Positions 17,522 to 25,475 of a DNA stretch of 64,000 nt are shown here, in pieces. Position numbers and translations under genes: made by a program. Origin of the DNA: Trichomonas vaginalis G3 (lineage: Eukaryota; Parabasalia; Trichomonadida; Trichomonadidae); NCBI RefSeq assembly GCF_026262505.1, contig NC_067206.1, positions 22,583,896-22,647,895 on the forward strand, read 5' to 3'. The notes under the pieces were generated by a model. The model saw only the letters and a list, made by a program, of their open reading frames with translations, had not been told where the DNA came from and did no database searches. The stretch's first letter is position 1; the number at the start of each line of letters is the position of its first letter.

Positions 17522-18349
17522 ATGACAACAACAGAGAACACAACAACTGCTATCGTTCATGAAGATATAAATGAAGAATACGAGTGGGTTCAGTATAACA
17601 AACAGTTACGTCTCATTCGTTCGGTCAAAGATGACATGTACCAAATGCAAAGTATTTTGAATGCTCTTCGTTCTACAAAGCAAGCATATCATTGGTTTGA
17701 AAACCAACAGACAAAAGAACTTTTAGAAGAATTTCCTCATATGTTTGCGACCCTCGGAAAACCGAGGGTCGAGATTCCGTACGAAAATCGTCAAAATTTG
17801 CCAAATGGTTTGAGAGGTTGGTATGTACATAGACTTCTTGTAAATGCTGTTGCAATGTGGGCTTCACCTCGTTACGCTTGTTATATTTTCATGATGTTAG
17901 ATGAAATTCATAGACAAGAACGTGAAGAGATGGAAAAGAAACTTCAAGCAAAAGATGAAGTCATTGAAGCAAAAGACAAAAACATACAGAAAAGAATACC
18001 ACGTTCGGTACCAAAAGGTAAGGAAAAGAACTATAAGTATATGATTTATACTGAAGAGATGGAAAATGAAGAAGACAGAGATATGGTTATGTTGCATTTA
18101 GTCAGAAGAAACAACAAAAGCTTTTACGACCTTGCTAAGATTTACAAATCTGACAGAAATTGGTTCTATCGCGAAAACTTACCGATTTCAATGACACCGA
18201 ATGAAGATGTTAAACAAATAGTTCAAGATACGTTACCTCAAACACACTATGATATGAAAGGTTGTACAATACTTACCTTCAAAGAAGATTTACCGCTACT
18301 GAAAGAAAAAATAACAGAGTATTTTGACAACTTCAAACAAGCAGAGTAG
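17522..18349 (+). CDS. KilA-N domain protein 2, loop with second cassette type
   Basis: I place the start at the ATG at 17522, right after the cargo leader TTTTGTATGTAAAGACAGTA; the product has 275 residues. The KilA-N region runs from about residue 15 to 135 and ends GWYVHRLLVNAVAMWASPRY. In the same position as in KilA-N protein 1, between the two halves, a palindromic cassette (17737-17789, core CCCTCGGAAAACCGAGGG) is read in frame. A coiled coil (MEKKLQAKDEVIEAKDKNI) and a conserved C-terminal domain follow. Absent from copy 2 apart from a short 3' remnant near 46515-46553. Function unknown; DNA binding expected. Confidence 0.7.
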   Translation: MTTTENTTTAIVHEDINEEYEWVQYNKQLRLIRSVKDDMYQMQSILNALRSTKQAYHWFENQQTKELLEEFPHMFATLGKPRVEIPYENRQNLPNGLRGWYVHRLLVNAVAMWASPRYACYIFMMLDEIHRQEREEMEKKLQAKDEVIEAKDKNIQKRIPRSVPKGKEKNYKYMIYTEEMENEEDRDMVMLHLVRRNNKSFYDLAKIYKSDRNWFYRENLPISMTPNEDVKQIVQDTLPQTHYDMKGCTILTFKEDLPLLKEKITEYFDNFKQAE

Positions 18350-18962
18350 ATGAACCATTTATTTTTCAAGCTTGACACCAAAGATGGCTCAGGTAGCTCT
18401 ATAAGGTAAATTGTCTTGTCCGAGTCCTTCTGGCATTCCGAGTCCTTCCTTCCGACAGGAAAAGTTTTTCTTTCCGACAGGAAAAGTTTTTCTTTCCAAC
18501 AGGAAAAGTTCTTCCTTCCAACAGGAAAAGTTCTTCCTTCCAACAGGAAAAGTTCTTCCTTCCAACAGGAAAAGTTTTTCTTTCCGACAGGAAAAGTTTT
18601 TCTTTCCGACAGGAAAAGTTTTTCTTTCCGACAGGAAAAGTTTTTCTTTCCGACAGGAAAAATTTTTCTTTCCAACAGGAAAAATTTTTCCAGTTGTCCG
18701 TCCGTAAACCATTCAAATTTTCGAAAATTGAGAACTTTTTGGCCGACCTTCAGGAAAAATTTTTCTTTCCGACAGGAAAAATTTTTCTTTCCGACAGGAA
18801 AAGTTTTTCTTTCCGACAGGAAAAGTTTTTCTTTCCGACAGGAAAAGTTTTTCTTTCCGACAGGAAAAGTTTTTCTTTCCGACAGGAAAAGTTCTTCCTT
18901 CCAACAGGAAAAATTTTTCCTTCTGGCATTCCGAGTTCTTCCTTCCGACAGGACACAAACGA
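18350..18962. repeat. 22-base iteron array of copy 1
   Basis: Eleven units (about 18448-18692) and eight more (about 18750-18915) of a 22-base repeat with the hairpin core TTTCCGACAGGAAA (variant TTTCCAACAGGAAA), separated by about 55 bases of unrelated DNA and bounded on both sides by CCTTCTGGCATTCCGAGT. A short stretch CTCTATAAGGTAAATTG (18396-18412) just before it matches the start of the copy 2 gene at 42964-43329, and the ATG of the gene at 18965 follows it. Long open frames across the array in several phases are an effect of the repeat and not genes. Confidence 0.85.
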
Positions 18963-18964
18963 AT

Positions 18965-19045
18965 GTCCGACGTACCACCAACCGAGTCCATTCCAAAGCC
19001 AGAAGAACCGAAAGCCCCAGCACCACAACAGACTAAGACTCAACA
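18965..19045 (+). pseudogene. 5' fragment of the MSDVPP gene (copy 1)
   Basis: The first codons after the array (MSDVPPTESIPKPEEPKA) match the start of the copy 2 gene at 43817-44422. After about 25 codons the likeness ends and the sequence continues into the 3' end of the packaging ATPase gene. Only a remnant of the cargo gene is left in this copy. Confidence 0.7.
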
Positions 19046-19055
19046 CTTACATTTT

Positions 19056-19926
19056 TTACGCTTGACTTTTTACAATTTGAACTTTGTTTGCGTAGATATG
19101 AATTCTGAAAGAAGTATGAGGGTCTTGTATGACTTTGTACCTCTCCCATAGTTCATGTCTGTCAAACTTACCTGCCATGGACTCTTTCATAAGTTCCATG
19201 AAATCGTCTTCGGACAATCCGGGGAAAAGTACAATGTCAGTAAGTATTCTCTTTACATCCTTACTTAAACTCTTTGCTGTCTGTACACAAATGACAACAG
19301 AGATGTTAAAGTGTCTGAGCTTCTTAAGAATTCGACACATGTCTTGTTCTCTATTCTTTAACAAAGGATGAGAGGCGAAATCATCTAAGATAAGAAGACA
19401 TCTATGAGGGTAAGTCTTCCAATCGTAAGATTGCAATTTCTTCGAAATGTATTCTATCTCTTTCTGTTTGTTTCTGAAGTGTTTCTTCTCTAATATTCTC
19501 TGCATTTCCTCATTTGGGTCTTTAAACTTAGAATTGACATACTCATTTATAGCATTGTACTTCAAAACCTTCTTTGGTACTTCTTTATCCAATCAACAAC
19601 TCAGAGTCTTTTATACATACTAGTTTTGACTTTTTTATAATATCTTTGAACGAATTGACGGTTTGGTCAAATTGACCGAAGTACTACAAATGACTACTAA
19701 CTCATAGAATGGGTTCTTCTCATCTAGTTCTTGTTGTTGTGCAGCCATTTTAAGATAAGTGAAAGTCTTACCCGACCCAGGTGGTGCAATTAGACCTGTT
19801 ATACCATTCTGAGCAAATAAGAACTTGTCATGTATGGTTTTATCTGAGCATTTTCCAACTTCCTCTTTTCTTATTTAAAACATTCTCAAATTTTTTGTCA
19901 ATGTCAGCAAACTTTTTTTCTAACAT
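19056..19926 (-). pseudogene. FtsK-HerA-type packaging ATPase (broken part of copy 1)
   Basis: The block holds a Walker A region (GSGKT within a PPGSGKT context near 19760) and a Walker B region CLLILDDFA near 19390, followed by a conserved C-terminal part (FDRHELWERYKVIQD). This is the A32-like genome-packaging ATPase of Polintons and related viruses, which would pump DNA into a capsid. It is divergent from the gene at 19963 with 36 bases between starts. Broken in this copy and in copy 2. Confidence 0.75.
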
Positions 19927-19962
19927 ATTTTTAGAAAAATTAAAACTTTTATCTTTTAGAAA

Positions 19963-20493
19963 ATGTCTAGCGATTTCGCCATCTATATTCGAGACAAGCT
20001 TTTCGACAGCAAAACATCTGTAGACCATAAAATCTTACATAGTGTAAACAAGAAAGGTGAATTTGTTCTAAAGTTCTGTTTCTGGGAATATGACAAGAAC
20101 CATAAAACATTAAGCAGAGCAGTCTTAAAATTTGTCAATGACAGACTTGTTGACAGAGATGACGCCTCTTGGAGAGATGAAGTCCAACAAAACTTCTTAG
20201 AATGCAAAGAAGACACATGCGCTGTTCTTGAAGATGAAATAGAAAACAGAATAGAAGAGCTATTAAAGGACAAAGAACTTTTACAAAAATATGGTTCTGA
20301 GAAGTTTGACATAACTCCACCAGAAAAGAAGAAGAGAGAAAAGAAAGAAAAGAAAGTAGAAGAAGAGAAGAAAGAACCAGAGCCAGAGAAAAGAAATTTG
20401 ACATGTAAAAATAAAATTTTATTTTTAGAACATTTCTGGGTCAATGTCAATGTTCTCTTCCTCTTTAGGAGCAAACACCGGCTTAGACTCTAA
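19963..20493 (+). CDS. Hypothetical charged protein next to the packaging ATPase
   Basis: The product begins MSSDFAIYIRDKLFDSKT, with a small mixed alpha/beta region (VNKKGEFVLKFCFWEYDKN) and a Lys/Glu-rich second half (KKREKKEKKVEEEKKEPEPEK). Leader TTTTTATCTTTTAGAAA. Its 3' part here runs over the end of the convergent neighbour, unlike copy 2, so this copy is probably damaged. No family recognised. Confidence 0.5.
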   Translation: MSSDFAIYIRDKLFDSKTSVDHKILHSVNKKGEFVLKFCFWEYDKNHKTLSRAVLKFVNDRLVDRDDASWRDEVQQNFLECKEDTCAVLEDEIENRIEELLKDKELLQKYGSEKFDITPPEKKKREKKEKKVEEEKKEPEPEKRNLTCKNKILFLEHFWVNVNVLFLFRSKHRLRL

Positions 20494-20813
20494 AATCTTT
20501 TTACCCAATTTACCTTGAACTTCTACAACTTAGACTCATAATATTCATAGTCGTCTGCTTTCTTTGGTTCATAAGGTATAACAAGTTTGTATGCTTTGCC
20601 TTCTTTAAGGTTTGAAAACCTTCTGTCAAAACTTTCTTTGACTGTTAACAAACCTTCTATGTCTAAGTCTTCAAATTTCGCACCATTTTTAGTCACAATA
20701 GCAAACTTAACCGGTTCGATGTTCCAAACTTTGTCAAATGTAGACTTTTCAAAATGGTAGAAGTAAACATTCAAATATGTGAATGGGTCTAGTTCTTCTT
20801 TAAGTCCTGACAT
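20425..20813 (-). pseudogene. Hypothetical small Maverick gene (broken part of copy 1)
   Basis: A soluble protein starting MSGLKEELDPFTYLNVYFYH and carrying FAIVTKNGAKFEDLDIEG and an acidic C-terminal part. No family recognised. It lies between the charged protein gene and the helicase, the same place as in copy 2 (47962-48350). Broken here. Confidence 0.5.
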
Positions 20814-20955
20814 GTACTTGTTTACTGAGATGAATTTTCCATCTTTTCTATCGGATAAAAAAAATATTTTTTTTTAAAATTTACTCAGAAAAATTTTTCT
20901 TTGTATATACACCATTCTGTACGTCTAAAAGACTTTTGACATTTGCCAAGAATGT

Positions 20956-22115
20956 TCATTTAGACGCTGTCATATAACCATACTCTTGACAATACTGTTT
21001 ATACGAATCGTACAATGACCTTTCATCTAAACACTCAAAGTCAGTTTCATCTATGAACAGTTCATATACACTCTTGTTTGCTTCTAACAATGTTTGTCTC
21101 TCTTCGGTATGTGGAATTTGTCTTGGATTGAACTTAGAAATATCTAATGTCATGAAATATGAGAACAAGTGGTTGTAAAAGTCAGATGTCAAAGTTTCTG
21201 CTAAGTCGTCAAAATATTCTGTATCTTGCATATGAGAATCTGACGTTCTGACAACTACATATCTTCTGTCAGAACTTTCTAACTTCATCGGAACAGCATT
21301 GTTTGAAACCATGACGAAGTTTGCAACATTTTCACAAACTCTTTGGTCTTTATATTTTCTTTCAACAACTCCAACTTTGTCTGTTATAAGACTCTTCAAA
21401 GCATCTGAGTTCAAAACTTTTGTTGTATCTATACTTTGAAGTTCGTTACATACTATAAGTTTCATATTCTCTATTGAAGAGTTAAATTTGCCACAGATGT
21501 TTTCTAAGTTTGTCATATTCGGGTTCGAATAACCTCTAACAGTTTGCACAAAATATCTGTAAAGAAAGTGTTCTTACCTGTTCCTTGTTTTCCAATTATG
21601 ATGAGAGCAGTTTCATTTTTAGCACTTGGATGTTGTAAGATGTTTGCAAACCAACATAAGATATACTCATAGACTCTTTCGTTTCCATTGCATATAATTT
21701 CTTTGACATGGTCTAACCAAGCTTCTATAACATTTTCTTTCCATTCTACTTGTTCGTATTTATATCCAGTGAAGATAGAATAGAAGTTTGGAGAATGGTG
21801 TATAGAACTTTATACCACGAACTGAAAAATCTTCAAGTTTTGACAATAAGATATCCCAAGCATCTAACATCTTCATACCAACTTGTACGACTTTTATTTT
21901 CTTAAGTTTCTGTTACATTCTTGTTCTGAAACTATTGTCGCTCTTGGTTTGTTAAAGACAACATCCCATTCTTTCATGACATAACATTCTGGGGCAGAGT
22001 CGACATAAATGACTAAACGTTTCAAATTCTCGACTGCTTTGTTATAGTCTCGAAATGGACACATATTTCTGAACGCTTGGAAGTCATAAAAATCTGAAAC
22101 ATCTATTCTGTACAT
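20956..22115 (-). pseudogene. SF3-type (D5-like) helicase (broken part of copy 1)
   Basis: The block has a Walker A region near 21590, Walker B-like KLIVCNELQS near 21450 and the SF3 sensor region VMVSNNAVPMKLE with DRRYVVV near 21280. These are the marks of the superfamily 3/poxvirus D5-like helicases that unwind viral genomes. The N-terminal piece begins MYRIDVSDFYDFQAFRN at 22115 behind the leader TTTTTATTTTTATAAAA. A helicase next to a family B polymerase recalls mavirus-like virophages. Broken in both copies. Confidence 0.7.
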
Positions 22116-22144
22116 TTTTATAAAAATAAAAAAAAATATTTTTT

Positions 22145-22951
22145 TTATTCTTGACTTTGTTGTTGCATTTGTTCCATTTGTTGCATTTGTTGTTCTTGAG
22201 CTATTTGTTGTTGAAGTTGTTCTTGTAGTACAATACTTTCACCAGTTGCATCTTCCAATTCGAAACTTTCTGCCGTCATTGACAAATACATAGGACATAA
22301 AAGTTTTACAGGAACAAAGTTTGCGTCGACTAAGGTTAAGTTTATGTTTGCTAAAGTGTTTGAGTTTACTAAAGCTGAAAACTCTGCATTCGAATGAACA
22401 ATAGGCAAACCAGCAGAGAATGTGTTGTTTATACGCATGAGTATCTTTTGGTCATAGTAGTTTCTGTCGACATTCGAATAACACTTTGAACCTAAGTTTG
22501 AAACAATATATAAAATAGGTGTACTTAAAGTCAATGGAACAGACATTCCTTGTATGACACCTTTTCCTGTTATAGGAAACTGTTGGTAGTAAAAACCAGA
22601 TATAAGTTTTGTATTATAGCTCATATCGTTTATACTAAACTCAGTCGGACATCCAAACATAATGAAACCTGCTCTAGTTGCAGCACATGTTACATCCGTC
22701 CTTAAAGTATTAAATAAGTCAACAAAACCTGTTGGTGGTATATCTGAGTAAGTATCTTCAAAGAAGTATTTTTTACCATTCACAACAACAAAGTCTTCTG
22801 GTGTCAAAAGAGCAAAACAGGCTTTAGTCGTCATTGTGTTTAAGGTTAGTTTACAATATCGTCCTTGAGGACTTTGTAAGTTTGTTGTTATAGAATTATA
22901 TGACTCAGGGTTTTTAGTCGTAATAGTATAAACCACTATGTCTTCTGCCAT
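22145..22951 (-). CDS. Likely minor capsid (penton-type) protein
   Basis: 268 residues, mostly predicted beta strand, rich in Thr, Ser, Asn and hydrophobics, with no charged tail except a Gln-rich end (QQQIAQEQQMQQ). The size and position beside the probable major capsid gene fit the single jelly-roll penton protein of Polintons. This is inference from context and composition, without a decisive motif. The frame is open here and broken in copy 2 (49676-50475). Confidence 0.5.
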   Translation of the reverse strand: MAEDIVVYTITTKNPESYNSITTNLQSPQGRYCKLTLNTMTTKACFALLTPEDFVVVNGKKYFFEDTYSDIPPTGFVDLFNTLRTDVTCAATRAGFIMFGCPTEFSINDMSYNTKLISGFYYQQFPITGKGVIQGMSVPLTLSTPILYIVSNLGSKCYSNVDRNYYDQKILMRINNTFSAGLPIVHSNAEFSALVNSNTLANINLTLVDANFVPVKLLCPMYLSMTAESFELEDATGESIVLQEQLQQQIAQEQQMQQMEQMQQQSQE

Positions 22952-22955
22952 TTAC

Positions 22956-23537
22956 TTAGCAACTAAATTTTAATGAAATGTTGTGGTCGTCAAATATTTT
23001 TATAACGTCTGGGAAACTATATTTTAAGTTCAACGTCTCACCTCCTTTCATAACGTATATCTTGTCAATGACATTATATGAAACACCACAGCAAGCAATG
23101 TCGGGTTCTATTTCTTTGATGTTTATATCGTCTGCCTCTGTCAAAAGTTTCAATAGTTCTTTCAAAACTTCATGAGGTGCAATGACATATGAGTTCACTT
23201 TTACAGGGTTGTGTTCGACCAAGTTTAACATTATACCTAAAGCTTGACAAATCTTCTCCTGAGTTTGAAGTTTGTCTTTAAGTTGTTGGTAGTCATTTCG
23301 AATATCTGCAACAGAACTTAAGTCTCTGCTAACTTCAGGGTATGTTGGTTGTTCTTTTACAGGAACTATTGTTATACCATTTTCGTCTTCGTATGGTTTC
23401 CCCATTTCAACATCTCTTTCTTTGACATTGACAATAACACTTTGACTGTTTGTTTGAGTTGGTGAATTTAACTTCACATCTGCCACCGCCATTAAACCTT
23501 TTGAAACACTTACGCTTCTATTTTTCGGAAATGACAT
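22956..23537 (-). CDS. Hypothetical 193-residue Maverick protein
   Basis: It starts MSFPKNRSVSVSKGLMAVAD; a disordered N-terminal third is followed by a helical region (DIRNDYQQLKDKLQTQEKI) and a folded C-terminal half (EIEPDIACCGVSYNVIDKIYV). Only 4 bases separate its stop from the start of the likely penton gene. It is divergent from the gene at 23556 with an 18-base gap. No family recognised. Open here; broken in copy 2. Confidence 0.6.
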   Translation of the reverse strand: MSFPKNRSVSVSKGLMAVADVKLNSPTQTNSQSVIVNVKERDVEMGKPYEDENGITIVPVKEQPTYPEVSRDLSSVADIRNDYQQLKDKLQTQEKICQALGIMLNLVEHNPVKVNSYVIAPHEVLKELLKLLTEADDINIKEIEPDIACCGVSYNVIDKIYVMKGGETLNLKYSFPDVIKIFDDHNISLKFSC

Positions 23538-23555
23538 TTTACTTCAAATAAAAAT
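23538..23555. promoter_or_regulatory. 18-base bidirectional start region
   Basis: TTTACTTCAAATAAAAA-type sequence lies between two divergent start codons. It is the third such micro-spacer in this element; copy 2 has it at 51061-51078. Confidence 0.45.
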
Positions 23556-23975
23556 ATGGACGTATTTGAGTATCTCTTCGAATTGAAGCAGAACAAAGTT
23601 TATACTCACAAACAATACAAATACATTGACAGAATAGTTCTTTACACAAACAATGGAAAATGTTATAGAATAGCAGTCTTTGCTGAACCAAAATATTTTC
23701 ATAAAGCAAAGAAAGTTGGTATAACCGAAATGGTGAAAGTTCTTGACGTTGACAAAAATATAACAACAAAACTTACAGATATTTCTAAAGGAAAGTTTAT
23801 AATACAATTTTATGTCAAAACTGGCGTACTGTCAATATTTGACGGAGAGAAGTCAGTTCAAGAACAACTTACTGACCTGCTGCCAAAATCTGCTCGATGG
23901 AAGCTGTCGTTATGCCAATCTGAGGAGCTCCAGCAGGTTTCATCGAACGAATCTTCAAAAGAGCATCTTCCGTGA
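23556..23975 (+). CDS. Hypothetical 139-residue Maverick protein
   Basis: It starts MDVFEYLFELKQNKVYTHKQ; a small alpha/beta domain (VLYTNNGKCYRIAVFAEPKYFHK) comes first and a Ser/Glu/Gln-rich tail last. Its 3' end overlaps the convergent likely major capsid gene by about 110 bases. Copy 2 has the same frame and length (51079-51498) with only a few residue changes. Function unknown. Confidence 0.6.
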   Translation: MDVFEYLFELKQNKVYTHKQYKYIDRIVLYTNNGKCYRIAVFAEPKYFHKAKKVGITEMVKVLDVDKNITTKLTDISKGKFIIQFYVKTGVLSIFDGEKSVQEQLTDLLPKSARWKLSLCQSEELQQVSSNESSKEHLP

Positions 23976-25474
23976 AAAGTGCTATTTTTTGTAAACTTCT
24001 TTGCTTTCAGTTCATCTGGACCGTCTCTGTCACCAGTATATTGTATTTGAACTGTACCAACAGTTGAAATACCACCCATAAAGTCTTCTGAGTCAGCAAA
24101 TGGAATGCCAAGCCAAAAGTTTGAACGGTCTCTATTTGTATATTGAGTTTTTTGACCTCCTGCATGAGTCCATACTTTCACATATGGCATAATAGAACTT
24201 TGCATTTCAGGGTTAATGGTTGTTGTGAAGTTGTTGTTAAAGTTCATAGCATCTAATGTCAAGTTGTATGACCTCATATCTTCAACTGTAGAATATTCTT
24301 CTCTTGGATAATATTTGCCATCTATGTTTATATGATATTTAATACCGGGGTTGTAGAAACAAGAATAGTCATTTATAGTTCGTCTGAACAGTACAAACAT
24401 AGTATCTGCATGTTTCATTGCAGTTGTTAAAGCAATATCTGTTCTTGCACCTGGGTCAGCACTTTGGTTTCCAACTTCACCTGCAAAGTCTTTGACAGAT
24501 ATTTGGTGTATAGGGAACATAAGTGGAACTGCAATATATTTGGCAGCTAAAGCATTTGAAATATCTGGGTCCAACATATAGACTGCAAGTCTGCTTTCTA
24601 TTCTCTTGCATTCAAATTTTTCGCATGTGAAAACTAACTGGTCCCAAGCAGTTCCAGCAGCATTGAAATAATAGTTTACTTCAGTGTTGAGGTTTGAGAA
24701 ACCAAAGTCTAAGTCAACTTTGTCTTTGCAAAAGTCGGCGAATGACGTTTGATTTGCTCCCTTTACGTCTGTAAGAGTGAATGGGTCTTGTGTTGGTGCA
24801 ATGACTAAGTTATTTTTGCTTGGAGTAAGTTCGATAGAAATTTTTCCTGCCCAGTTTGGCAAGTATCTTAAAAACCTGAAGATGAGGAAAGATGACAAAG
24901 GAACTCTAAGTTTCAGTTTTACTTTAGTGACAGCATTTCCATCTGAACCAGAAAGGTTAACATAAACTCCTGGAACGTTAGGGTCAAGTCTTCTTATTTT
25001 CTCAATAGTTGCATACTGGTCTGTTTGTTCTCTAGCTTGTGGTTGTACTGAGTTTCTCAAAGCGAACCATTCATAGTTTGCCCATGTTACTGTTTGAACT
25101 AAGTCAGAGTTAGAATATATCTTATATCCCATGAAAACTTCTGGAGCATATTGGTATCCGACATAGAAAATTCCATTGCAACCTTTCTTGTCAGACAACT
25201 TGGCAGAAGGTTTTATTTCAATGTCTTGTTCCACGTATAAGAATGAGTTGTCAATAGAAATTATATGAAACCTGTCGCAAGCAATATCTACTGTTGTTGA
25301 AGAACCTTCTCCAAACTCACCTACGTTTCCATAAGAAACAGCAGTTGTATATTCGTAAGTTCCAGGAACTATTTCTGACCTTCTAATGGCATTGTCGCAT
25401 TCGTTATACCATTCGGAAACATTTCCATTCATGGCATCCAAAACTGTTGGCGTTATATTCTGAGCGGCGTACAT
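23858..25474 (-). pseudogene. Likely major capsid protein, double jelly-roll type (part of copy 1, broken)
   Basis: Over 500 residues of mostly beta sequence, starting MYAAQNITPTVLDAMNGNVS, with many aromatic turns (FYVGYQYAPEVFMGYKIYS) and a long region (DPDISNALAAKYIAVPLMFP) conserved in copy 2. Length, beta content and position beside the penton-like gene fit the double jelly-roll major capsid protein of Polintons. The call is by context and composition; no diagnostic motif can be named by eye. The part looks nearly whole, with about one break. Confidence 0.6.
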
Positions 25475-25475
25475 T

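Noticed and set aside
18448-18915. CRISPR array
   Set aside because: Units are joined directly with no variable spacers, there are no cas genes, and the host is a eukaryote.
18247-19065. Many long overlapping frames with Phe/Ser/Arg/Lys repeats on both strands
   Set aside because: They come from the 22-base array: a period not divisible by three without stops gives open frames in several phases. No leader or conservation.
22145-25474. Adenain-type Polinton protease
   Set aside because: I looked for the His...Asp/Glu...Gln...Cys arrangement in genes near the capsid-type genes of both copies and could not recognise one. It may be too diverged or absent.
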